In this document: in pieces, positions 19,070 through 26,047 of the stretch
Layout: every line of letters begins with the position of its first letter
Numbering within the stretch: position 1 is the first letter of the stretch
Assembly (NCBI GenBank): GCA_025965435.1
Contig: JAOPWZ010000014.1
Coordinates: 1 to 44,816 of the forward strand
Source of the DNA: Aeromicrobium sp.
Lineage (GTDB): Bacteria; Actinomycetota; Actinomycetes; Propionibacteriales; Nocardioidaceae
Reading direction: 5' to 3'
Length of the DNA stretch: 44,816 nucleotides
Program-made: the position numbers and the translations under genes
The notes under the pieces: model-generated
The model's database searches: none
Seen by the model: the letters and a program-made list of their open reading frames with translations, nothing else
What the model was told of the DNA's origin: nothing

Positions 19070-19114
19070 GGTTCCTCTCTCACGGTGGTGGGTGTCACCA
19101 CTGTGTGAGGAACC
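19070..19114 (-). promoter_or_regulatory. Leader hairpin that sequesters the Shine-Dalgarno
   Basis: On the minus strand GGTTCCTCACACAGTGGTG is followed by a 5-nt loop and then the nearly complementary CACCACCGTGAGAGAGGAACC. The GAGAGGA ribosome binding site is inside the 3' arm, and the start codon follows 3 nt after the stem. Opening the hairpin would be needed for translation, so an RNA switch or ribosome/temperature-sensitive control is possible. No known riboswitch consensus was recognised. Confidence 0.55.
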
Positions 19115-19171
19115 GAGTCCCGTCCGGCAGGGACAGGAACCCTGATTCGGTCCCGTCCCCGGTCCGGTCCG

Positions 19172-20158
19172 TCAGGACACGAGGAGACCCGTGGCCCTCA
19201 GCCAGGTGTCGACCGCGGCGTAGGCGGCCTTGCGCGGCTCGTCCTTGGAGATGAAGACGTCGTGCCGGGCCTTGTCGATCGGCACGACCGAGACCGCGTC
19301 GCCGAGGCACCCGGCCCAGCGGGCGATCTGCCTGACGTCAAGCACGGCATCCGCCTCGTCGACCGCCGGGGAATAGGTGCGGGCGAACCTCGTCGTCGTC
19401 GAGCGCAGGACGAGCGACGGCACGCCGATGTCGAGCCCCTTGTGGAGCTTGGCGTGGCCGTTGCGGATGGCCGTCAGCCATCCGTACGAGACCGGGAAGC
19501 CATTGAGGGGCTTGAAGACGGTGTTGAACTCCCACTCGCCGTGGCCGCTGACGTGCAGGCTCGTGCCGTACGCGTCCGTCTCGGGAAGCTTGACCAGCGA
19601 CTTCGGCTTGACCTTGGCGACGGCCGCGATGCCACGGGTGCCCACGGTCCGCATCCACGGCTTGCCCTGCAGGTCGAACCAGGGGCTGTTGAGCACCAGG
19701 CCGGCGATGCCCGCGCCCTTCGTCCCGCCCGGCCGGCGGTTGAGGCGGTCGAGCCACAGCGGCAGGATCAGGCCGCCGGTCGAGTGCGCCGACAGGAGCA
19801 CGGGCTGGTCGCCCGTCTCCTCACGGACGATCGCCAGCGCCTCATCGAGCTCACGGTCGTACAGCGCGAGATCGGAGACGTAGTGGCCCGTCTGACCCTC
19901 GCGGCGCGAGCGCCCGCACTTGCGCAGGTCGAGCGCGTAGAACGCGAAGCCGCGGTCGGTGAAGAACTCGGCCATCTCACGCTGGAAGAAGTAGTCGCTG
20001 AAGCCGTGGACGTACAGGACGGCGGCGCGCGGGCGCTCCGGTGCGGTGTGACGCACGAGGGTCGCCACGATCGTCCCCTCGCCGTCGGGATCGGTCCCGA
20101 GGGGGATCGTGCGCTGCTCGTAGCCGTCGCCGAGCTCGTCGGCCATCCACTCAGTCAT
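19172..20158 (-). CDS. Alpha/beta hydrolase, monoacylglycerol lipase-like (Hydrolase_4)
   Basis: A 328-residue serine hydrolase of the lysophospholipase/monoglyceride-lipase group. It shows the oxyanion-hole HGFSDY (51-56), ALDLRKCGRS, the nucleophile elbow AHSTGG (Ser126), and a C-terminal histidine in KARHDVF. The likely reaction is ester hydrolysis of a lipid, but the substrate is not readable. There is no signal peptide. The second of two nearby ATGs (20156-20158) is chosen because AGGAG lies 6 nt before it, while the first ATG would touch the Shine-Dalgarno. It is divergent from the ThrE gene with an 85-bp shared upstream region. Confidence 0.88.
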   Translation of the reverse strand: MTEWMADELGDGYEQRTIPLGTDPDGEGTIVATLVRHTAPERPRAAVLYVHGFSDYFFQREMAEFFTDRGFAFYALDLRKCGRSRREGQTGHYVSDLALYDRELDEALAIVREETGDQPVLLSAHSTGGLILPLWLDRLNRRPGGTKGAGIAGLVLNSPWFDLQGKPWMRTVGTRGIAAVAKVKPKSLVKLPETDAYGTSLHVSGHGEWEFNTVFKPLNGFPVSYGWLTAIRNGHAKLHKGLDIGVPSLVLRSTTTRFARTYSPAVDEADAVLDVRQIARWAGCLGDAVSVVPIDKARHDVFISKDEPRKAAYAAVDTWLRATGLLVS

Positions 20159-20243
20159 GTACATCTCCTGCGTTCACGGGCGGTCAGCGGAACCCTACGC
20201 CGCACGGCCGGGGACCCGGTTGGGTGCGTCAGCCACGGCCTCC

Positions 20244-21566
20244 ATGATGGGGGGTGTGACGACTTCACGGCAGACCCAACAGATCCTCGACCTGGCCCTG
20301 CGGGTCGGCGAGATGCTGCTGTCCAACGGTGCCGGCGCCGCTGACGTCACGGCCACGATGTCGTCGGTGGCCCACCATCTGGGCCTGCGCCAGGTGCTCG
20401 TCGATGTCACGTTCACGACGCTCAACCTGAGCCACCAGTCCTCGGCGGACGAGCCACCGGTGTCGCTGACCCGCCACGTGACGCACCGCGAGACGGACTT
20501 CGACGACCTGACCCGCGTCGACCACCTCGTCGCCGACCTGCTGGCCGACGAGATCGACCTGGACGAGGCACGGGCCCGGGTCGCCCGCATCTCCTCCACG
20601 GGTCACCAGACGCCGCGCTGGGCCGTGACCCTCGGCTGGGGCGGCATCGGCGCCGGCATCGCGCTGCTGATCGGCGGCGGCGTCTTCGTGACGCTCATCG
20701 CCGCGGTCGCCGCGATGGGCATCGAGGTGCTGCAGCGCTACATCGCCCGGCTGCGGCTGCCCTTCTTCTACGCGCAGGCCGGCGGAGGCCTGTTCGCCTC
20801 GATGATCGCGGTCGGCGTGGGCGCGACGGACGTCGACGTCGATCCCTCGCTGGTCGTGACCGCCAGCATCGTGATGCTGCTCGCCGGGCTCGGGTTCATC
20901 GGTGCGATCCAGGACGCCCTGACCGGCTTCTACGTCACGGCCGTCGCTCGCATCCTCGAGGTCATGATGTCGACGGTCGGCGTCATCGTCGGCGTCAGCG
21001 GCGGGCTGACGATCGGCAGCATGCTCGGGGTGGATCTGACGGTCGAGCCGGGCGCGTCGGGCCTGTCCCGCCTGCCGATCATGGTGGCCGGCGCCGCCAT
21101 CGCCGCGGCAGCCTTCGCCTTCGCCGGCTACGCCCCCCGCCGGGTGCTGCTGCCCATCGCCGGGATCGCGGGCGGGGCAGCGGCGATCTACCTGTTCCTG
21201 GCGGCGCACGACGGAGGGCGGGCGTGGCCGGCCGCCGTGGCCGCGATCTTCATCGGCCTGGTCAGCTACAGCGTCTCCGGCTGGGCCCGCGTGCCGCCGC
21301 TGGTCATCGTCACGGCGGCGATCGTGCCGCTGCTCCCGGGCGTCTCGATCTACCGGGGCCTGGCGCTGCTGGCTGACGACGACTACGCGGGCATCCTGGC
21401 GATGATCACCGCCATCGCAGTCGCGATCTCCCTCGCGGCCGGCGTCATCCTGGGCGAGTACGTCGCGCAGCCGCTGCGCCGCGAGGGCCGGCGTCTCGAG
21501 CAGCGACTCGCCGGACCGCGGTTGGTCGGGCCCATGCGGGCCAGGAGCCGCAAGAAGATGCACTGA
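20244..21566 (+). CDS. Threonine/serine exporter family protein (ThrE)
   Basis: About 440 residues in two halves that together make the ThrE fold. The soluble N-terminal domain (about 1-125) has LALRVGEMLLSNGAGAADVTATM and FTTLNLSHQ. Membrane helices of the first ThrE domain follow (about 130-260), then the second ThrE domain (about 280-415) with ARVPPLVIVTAAIVPLLPGVSIYRGL. Known members export threonine and serine using the proton gradient. The start is uncertain: tandem ATGs at 20244 and 20247 and a GTG at 20256 are all in frame, and none has a good Shine-Dalgarno. The C terminus is basic. Confidence 0.9.
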   Translation: MMGGVTTSRQTQQILDLALRVGEMLLSNGAGAADVTATMSSVAHHLGLRQVLVDVTFTTLNLSHQSSADEPPVSLTRHVTHRETDFDDLTRVDHLVADLLADEIDLDEARARVARISSTGHQTPRWAVTLGWGGIGAGIALLIGGGVFVTLIAAVAAMGIEVLQRYIARLRLPFFYAQAGGGLFASMIAVGVGATDVDVDPSLVVTASIVMLLAGLGFIGAIQDALTGFYVTAVARILEVMMSTVGVIVGVSGGLTIGSMLGVDLTVEPGASGLSRLPIMVAGAAIAAAAFAFAGYAPRRVLLPIAGIAGGAAAIYLFLAAHDGGRAWPAAVAAIFIGLVSYSVSGWARVPPLVIVTAAIVPLLPGVSIYRGLALLADDDYAGILAMITAIAVAISLAAGVILGEYVAQPLRREGRRLEQRLAGPRLVGPMRARSRKKMH

Positions 21567-21637
21567 TGGTGCATCCATCGGCTCCGCGGCTAGACTCGGC
21601 CTGCGCCACCGCGCGTCATCACAGCTGAGGAGCCGTC

Positions 21638-22816
21638 ATGAAGTTGCAGTTGTCACCGGAGGATGCCGCTTTCCGCGAGGAGATGCATGCCTTCTTCACG
21701 ACCCAGATCCCGCAGGACATCCGCGAAACCGTCGCCGCGCGACGTGAGCTGTCCAAGGAGCAGATCGTCCGTTCCATGCAGGCCATGAACGCTGCCGGCA
21801 TCGCGGTGCCCAACTGGCCCGTCGAGTGGGGCGGCAAGGACTGGACGCCCCTGCAGCGTCACATCTGGCACGAGGAGATGCAGCTGGCCGGCGTCGTGCC
21901 GCCGCTCGCCTTCAACGCGTCCATGGTCGGACCCGTCATCGCAGCCTTCGGCTCGCAGGAGATCAAGGAGCGCTTCCTGCCCAAGACCGCGAACCTCGAC
22001 ATCTGGTGGGCGCAGGGCTTCTCCGAGCCCGACGCCGGCTCGGACCTCGCCTCGCTGCGCACCACCGCGGTCAAGGAGGGCGACGAGTACGTCGTCAACG
22101 GTCAGAAGACCTGGACGACGCTGGGCCAGCACGGCGACTGGATCTTCACGCTCGTGCGCACCGATCCGACGGTCAAGAAGCAGGCCGGTATCTCGTTCCT
22201 GCTGATCGACATGACGTCACCGGGCCTGACGGTCCGCCCGATCGAGCTGATCGACGGAAGCCACGAGGTCAACGAGGTCTTCTTCGACAACGTGCGCGTG
22301 CCGGTCTCGAACCTCGTCGGTGAGGAGAACAAGGGCTGGGACTACGCCAAGTTCCTGCTCGGCAACGAGCGGGTCGGCGTGGCCCCCGTGGGCTCAACCA
22401 AGCGCACCCTGGCCCAGGCCAAGGAGTACGCCAGGACGGCCGGCCCCGGTGGCACCTCGCTGCTGGAGGACCCGCTGGTGGCGGCGGAGATCGCCGAGCT
22501 GGAGAACGATCTCCTGGCCCTCGAGCTGACCGCGCTGCGCGTCGTCGCGAACTCCGCCGACGGCAAGCCGCACCCCGCCTCGTCCGTGCTCAAGCTGCAG
22601 GGCACCGTCCTGCAGCAGGCCGTCACCGAGCTGTGGGTCGATCTGGCCGGGCCCAATGCGCTGGCCACCGGCGCCGGCGAGGGATCGGACGTTCCCGACC
22701 TCGCCCGCACCACCACACCCAACTACCTCAACTACCGGAAGGCGTCGATCTACGGCGGCTCCAACGAGGTGCAACGACAGATCATCGCCGGGACGATCCT
22801 GGGACTGAGGGGCTGA
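21638..22816 (+). CDS. Acyl-CoA dehydrogenase, large subunit type (FadE)
   Basis: A 392-residue flavoenzyme for the first step of beta-oxidation. It contains the FAD/substrate signatures WAQGFSEPDAGSDLASL (125-141) and GQKTWTT, and C-terminal YGGSNEVQRQIIAGTILG. The usual MCAD-type catalytic glutamate position in that last motif is Gly. A glutamate at E244 (GNERVG), on the helix that carries the base in isovaleryl-CoA dehydrogenase, is the better candidate. It is followed after 1 bp by a second dehydrogenase gene, as in mycobacterial FadE pairs that form alpha2beta2 heterotetramers acting on steroid or branched side chains. GAGGAG lies 5 nt before the ATG, and a TAGACT -10-like box lies at 21591-21596. 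Confidence 0.92.
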   Translation: MKLQLSPEDAAFREEMHAFFTTQIPQDIRETVAARRELSKEQIVRSMQAMNAAGIAVPNWPVEWGGKDWTPLQRHIWHEEMQLAGVVPPLAFNASMVGPVIAAFGSQEIKERFLPKTANLDIWWAQGFSEPDAGSDLASLRTTAVKEGDEYVVNGQKTWTTLGQHGDWIFTLVRTDPTVKKQAGISFLLIDMTSPGLTVRPIELIDGSHEVNEVFFDNVRVPVSNLVGEENKGWDYAKFLLGNERVGVAPVGSTKRTLAQAKEYARTAGPGGTSLLEDPLVAAEIAELENDLLALELTALRVVANSADGKPHPASSVLKLQGTVLQQAVTELWVDLAGPNALATGAGEGSDVPDLARTTTPNYLNYRKASIYGGSNEVQRQIIAGTILGLRG

Positions 22817-22817
22817 C

Positions 22818-23957
22818 ATGGACTTCACACTCGATTCCGAGCAGACAGCACTGCGCGACGCCGTCCGGGGGCTCCTCGGCAAGGCGTACGACTCGTCCGA
22901 GACCCGGCGGCAGGTCACCAAGACCGACCCGGGCTGGGACGAGAAGACCTGGCAGCGACTCGCCGAGATGGGCGCCCTGGGGCTCCCGTTCGCCGAGGAG
23001 GACGGCGGCTTCGGCGCCGGGCCCGTCGAGGTCGCGATCGTCGCCGAGGAGATCGGGCGCGTCATCGCTCCCGAGCCGTACGTCGAGGCCGTCGTCCTCG
23101 CCGGCGGACTCGTCGCCGCAGCCGGCACCGCCGAGCAGCGGGCGGAGATCCTCGGCGCCCTCGCGGAGGGCACCCTCGTACCGGCGTTCGCGCACACCGA
23201 ACCGGCGTCGCGCTACAGCGAGACGCCGACCGTGACGGCGACGACGTCCGGCGGGGCCTGGACGCTCACGGGCGTCAAGGAGCCCGTGCTGGGCGGTGGA
23301 CGCGCCGACCTGCTGATCGTCAGCGCCCTCGTCGAGGGTGGCACCGGCCTCTTCCTCGTGCAGCCGGACGCCGCAGGCCTGACCCGCACGTCCTACTCGA
23401 CGTTCGACGGCGGGCGAGCGGCCCGCGTGGCCCTCGACGCGACCCCAGCGACCCCGCTCGGTGCGCCCGGCGCCGACCAGAGCGCCGTCATCGCGACGGC
23501 GATCGCGGGCGCGCAGATCGCCTACGGTCACGAGTCGCTCGGCGCGATGGCCTTCGCGCTCGAGACGACGACGGAGTACCTGAAGTCGCGCAAGCAGTTC
23601 GGCGTGCCGCTGATGACCTTCCAGGCGCTCACGTTCCGCGCGGCCGACATGTACGTGTCACTCGAGCTGGCCCGCAGCACCGTCACCTGGGCGACCCTCG
23701 TCCAGCTCGACGGCGATCCGGCAGATCTCCACGAGGCGGCCTCGCGCGCCAAGCTGCAGGTCAGCAAGGCCGGCCGGCACATCGGCCAGGAGGCCATCCA
23801 GCTGCACGGCGGCATCGGCATGACCGCCGAGTACAGCGTCGGTCACTACACGAGCCGGCTCACCGCGATCGACCACGCCCTGGGCGACGGCCGTCACCAC
23901 CTGACGGCCCTGTCGAGGACGATCGACGGTCACACGATCGTCGACCCGCTGCCGTAG
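22818..23957 (+). CDS. Acyl-CoA dehydrogenase, small/partner subunit type (FadE)
   Basis: A 379-residue acyl-CoA dehydrogenase homologue, divergent from its neighbour. The middle FAD-binding region is weak (AFAHTEPASRYSE in place of the GxTEPxxGSD consensus). The C-terminal domain is well kept: YLKSRKQFGVPLMTFQALTFRAADMYV and AIQLHGGIGMTAEYSVGHY. Loss of one active site with retention of the helical domain is the pattern of non-catalytic partner subunits in heteromeric FadE complexes. The gene begins 1 bp after the large-subunit stop, so equal expression and complex formation are inferred. The substrate is unknown; no steroid genes are nearby. Confidence 0.9.
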   Translation: MDFTLDSEQTALRDAVRGLLGKAYDSSETRRQVTKTDPGWDEKTWQRLAEMGALGLPFAEEDGGFGAGPVEVAIVAEEIGRVIAPEPYVEAVVLAGGLVAAAGTAEQRAEILGALAEGTLVPAFAHTEPASRYSETPTVTATTSGGAWTLTGVKEPVLGGGRADLLIVSALVEGGTGLFLVQPDAAGLTRTSYSTFDGGRAARVALDATPATPLGAPGADQSAVIATAIAGAQIAYGHESLGAMAFALETTTEYLKSRKQFGVPLMTFQALTFRAADMYVSLELARSTVTWATLVQLDGDPADLHEAASRAKLQVSKAGRHIGQEAIQLHGGIGMTAEYSVGHYTSRLTAIDHALGDGRHHLTALSRTIDGHTIVDPLP

Positions 23958-23966
23958 GCCCTACAT

Positions 23967-24036
23967 ACCCGCTGAGTGTGACGTTTGCGGCCTTCCCGCC
24001 GCGGGGCAGGAGCTCGAAACGTCACACTCAGCGGGT
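23967..24036. repeat. Perfect 20-bp inverted repeat between fadE and SRP RNA
   Basis: ACCCGCTGAGTGTGACGTTT (23967-23986) and its exact reverse complement (24017-24036) flank a 30-nt loop that itself contains a small GCGG/CCGC stem. It begins 10 nt after the second dehydrogenase stop and could end that transcript and the convergent SRP RNA. However, the long perfect arms without a T tract look more like a dispersed palindromic element. Confidence 0.85.
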
Positions 24037-24069
24037 TGGTGGGCGGTCAGGGGGTGCGTCCGGACGTGA

Positions 24070-24163
24070 AGGACCCCTCGCGTACCCGACAGAGGTCACT
24101 GACCCTTGCTGCCTTCCGGCCCTGGGGGAGTTGGGTGATGTGTCGCCACGCGAGGGGCTGGTC
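24070..24163 (-). ncRNA. ffs: Small bacterial signal recognition particle RNA (4.5S type)
   Basis: On the minus strand the closing helix CCCCTCGCG...CGCGAGGGG brings the ends together. The apical part contains the conserved CCGGAAGG tetraloop hairpin followed by CAGCAAGG and GGTCAG, the Ffh-binding symmetric and asymmetric loops of domain IV. The total of about 94 nt fits the small SRP RNA class, without an Alu domain. It works with Ffh and FtsY in co-translational membrane targeting. The exact ends are approximate. It is divergent from tRNA-Ser, and a good promoter lies directly upstream. Confidence 0.93.
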
Positions 24164-24166
24164 CCC

Positions 24167-24196
24167 ATCATACGGAGCCGGGTGCCAGCCCTCCAA
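24167..24196 (-). promoter_or_regulatory. Promoter of the SRP RNA gene
   Basis: On the minus strand TTGGAG (24191-24196), an 18-bp spacer and TATGAT (24167-24172) form a housekeeping-type promoter. Transcription would start near 24160, at or just inside the closing helix of the SRP RNA. This supports both strand and 5' end of the RNA. Confidence 0.7.
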
Positions 24197-24267
24197 GCCG
24201 GGACGGTCTGAGCGAACGGGGCAGCCCGATTCGTCGGCTCCGGCGACCGACCGGTAACCTCGACGAC

Positions 24268-24352
24268 GGAGGATTCGCATAGTGGCCTAGTGCGCTCGCT
24301 TGGAAAGCGGGTTGAGTGAAAGCTCTCAGGGGTTCGAATCCCCTATCCTCCG
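24268..24352 (+). tRNA. tRNA-Ser (anticodon GGA)
   Basis: Acceptor GGAGGAT (24268-24274) pairs with ATCCTCC (24345-24351), with discriminator G. The anticodon arm CTCGC-TTGGAAA-GCGGG gives anticodon GGA, reading TCC and TCT. A long variable arm (GGTTGAGTGAAAGCTCTC) is diagnostic of class II tRNA-Ser. The T arm is AGGGG-TTCGAAT-CCCCT. CCA is not encoded (CCG follows), so it must be added after transcription, in contrast to the tRNA-Pro in this window. Confidence 0.97.
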
Positions 24353-24362
24353 CCGCAACCAC

Positions 24363-24398
24363 AAGAAGGGCTCCTCATCGAGGGGCCCTTCTTCTGTT
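24363..24398 (+). terminator. Rho-independent terminator after tRNA-Ser
   Basis: AAGAAGGGCTCCTC (24363-24376) pairs with GAGGGGCCCTTCTT (24380-24393) with one T-G wobble and an ATC loop, followed by CTGTTG. It closes the tRNA-Ser transcript 10 nt after the gene. A minus-strand frame reads through it, which argues that this frame is not a real gene. Confidence 0.88.
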
Positions 24399-24421
24399 GC
24401 GCCCGGCGGAGACCGTGGTGG

Positions 24422-25001
24422 TCACCAGCGGTCGTGGACGTCCTCGGCCCAGCCCATGAGCCCGTCGAAGGACACCGGCCCCGGCCGTGGTCGAGGACGG
24501 CCCACGACTCCCCCGCCGGCACGGCGGACGTCACGCCCGCCATGGTCACGGTGCCCGACGCCGGCCGGGCGACGTCCTTGACCGTGTACTGGAAGCGTCT
24601 GTCGCTCCATGGCACGACCACCGCGAGGCACTCGTGCCCCGGTGGCTTCGCGGCCACGACGTCGAACGAGGCACCCGGGATCGTCGCGCGCAGCCTGGTG
24701 CCGCCGTCGATCTCGTCGACGTCGATCGACAGCCTGCCGTGGCGCGCACGCGCGGGTCCGTCGCCGAGCGAGGCCGGGAGCGTGGCCGACCGGCCCAGCA
24801 CACCCGTGGCGCCGTGGTGCACCGCCTCCCCCGTCTCACGATCGAGCACCCACACCTCGTGCACCGCGGCATAGTCCAGCGACGAGACCGTGAGCGCGAG
24901 GTGTCGACCAGCGGCCGACGGGCCCACCCGACAGCGGCACGGTTCAGCCGGCCATCGGGTCCGGTCAGCGACACCGGTGTGGTGAGCTCCTACTCGATCA
25001 C
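24422..25001 (-). pseudogene. Decayed DUF2804-family gene
   Basis: Pieces of a DUF2804 protein are recognisable in order but in different frames. The N terminus (VIE, then an in-frame TAG at 24990-24992, then ELTTPVSLTGPDGRLNRAAVGWARRPLVDT) is in one frame. After a loss of roughly 30 residues the frame changes and continues with HLALTVSSLDYAAVHEVWVLD, PPGHECLAVVVPWSDRRFQYT and ESWAVLDHGRGR. The expected C-terminal third after GRGRxP is missing; instead an unrelated short tail ends near 24422, just before the tRNA-Ser terminator. The family matches are from memory of conserved blocks and the lesions are seen directly. It lies 12 bp after the PAP2 gene. Confidence 0.75.
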
Positions 25002-25013
25002 GATCCGCCGGGG

Positions 25014-25886
25014 TCAGTCGTCGCTCGAGCGCGAGGACGAGGACGCCAGCTGCGCACTGAGGCTGCTGCCCCGATCGGCCGGGTCGGACTGCGGCTTCGA
25101 CAGGGCATCCGCTTCGGGCGGGTGACCCTCGCCGCGGTCGCACGCGATCATGACACCGAAGGCGACCAGCACGACCGCCCAGCCGGCGACGGCGTCGACG
25201 ACCCAGTGGTTGCCGGTGCCGATGATGACGATGGCCATGATCGTCGCGTAGGCGAGCCCGATGCCCCGCACGACACGAGGCACTCCGGCGCGGATGAGCA
25301 CGATCGCGACCCACAAGGCCCAGCCGGCGTGCAACGACGGGAAGGCCGCCAGGTCGTTGGTGATGTCGCCCATCCCCTTGGGCGCCGAGCCGTTCTGGCT
25401 CCACCACCCGATGCCCGACTGGAGGCTGAGGATGTCGTGGTACCCGCCGCCGACGAGGCGGGGCGGGGCCGTCGGCATGACCAGGTAGAACACCAGCCCC
25501 ATCAGGGACGCCAGCACGAGCGCCCGACGTGCGGTGACGTACTGGGCCATGCTGCGGCGATACAGCCAGACCAGGACGAACAGCGTCACGAGGTAGTGCG
25601 TCGTGGCGTACCAGTAGCTGCTGGCGACCGCGAGCCAGTCATGGGCGAAGAAGATGTCGTTGAGCCAGACCTCGATGTCGATGCGCCACGACTCCTCGAA
25701 CGTCAGGATGTCGAGGGCTCGGCCGCGGGCCGGCGCGAAAGCCGTCGAGGCGAAGGTGCGGGTGACGACGTAGCCGACGTAGAGGATCCCGATGAGGGCG
25801 ACCTCGAACCCGGCCCGCCTGGCGACCCGGAGCGCGGAGGAGCGACCGGTCGCAGCCGGTATCGCCTGCTGTGACGACTGGGTCAT
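25014..25886 (-). CDS. PAP2-superfamily membrane phosphatase/transferase (inositolphosphotransferase-like)
   Basis: A 290-residue membrane enzyme with about six helices. The PAP2 catalytic motifs are PSLHAGW (S184, H186) and GNHWVVDAVAG (H227, D231). The MPTAPPRL segment (137-144) before the loop is typical of the AUR1/IPC-synthase-like branch, which transfers or removes phosphate head groups on lipids at the outer membrane face. The substrate is not certain. AGGAGG lies about 4 nt before the chosen ATG (25884-25886). The hydrophilic C-terminal tail is Ser-rich. A second protein with the same fold, fused to GDPD, is at the right edge of the window; it shares the APPRL and PSLHAGWxL pattern, so they are paralogues. 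Confidence 0.88.
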   Translation of the reverse strand: MTQSSQQAIPAATGRSSALRVARRAGFEVALIGILYVGYVVTRTFASTAFAPARGRALDILTFEESWRIDIEVWLNDIFFAHDWLAVASSYWYATTHYLVTLFVLVWLYRRSMAQYVTARRALVLASLMGLVFYLVMPTAPPRLVGGGYHDILSLQSGIGWWSQNGSAPKGMGDITNDLAAFPSLHAGWALWVAIVLIRAGVPRVVRGIGLAYATIMAIVIIGTGNHWVVDAVAGWAVVLVAFGVMIACDRGEGHPPEADALSKPQSDPADRGSSLSAQLASSSSRSSDD

Positions 25887-26047
25887 CACGCCTCCTGTCC
25901 CGGCGGGTCTCAACCCGCAGAACGGCGCTCGCGTGCGCCGCGGTCGTGCTCATTCTTGGCGATCCTAGTTTGCGAACACAACCAGAGACCACCCTGATCT
26001 GTTCCCCAGGGGCAACCCCGAGGGTCACGCATGCACGATACCGGCGG

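Noticed and set aside
23900-23930. Further copy of the translated REP-like element at the end of the second acyl-CoA dehydrogenase
   Set aside because: Only a CCTGTCGAGGA core is shared, within a conserved protein region; chance similarity is enough to explain it.
24343-25407. A 354-codon minus-strand frame across tRNA-Ser, its terminator and part of the PAP2 gene
   Set aside because: It reads through a tRNA and a terminator and overlaps PAP2 in the wrong frame. Only its middle part matches DUF2804, so I list a pseudogene instead.
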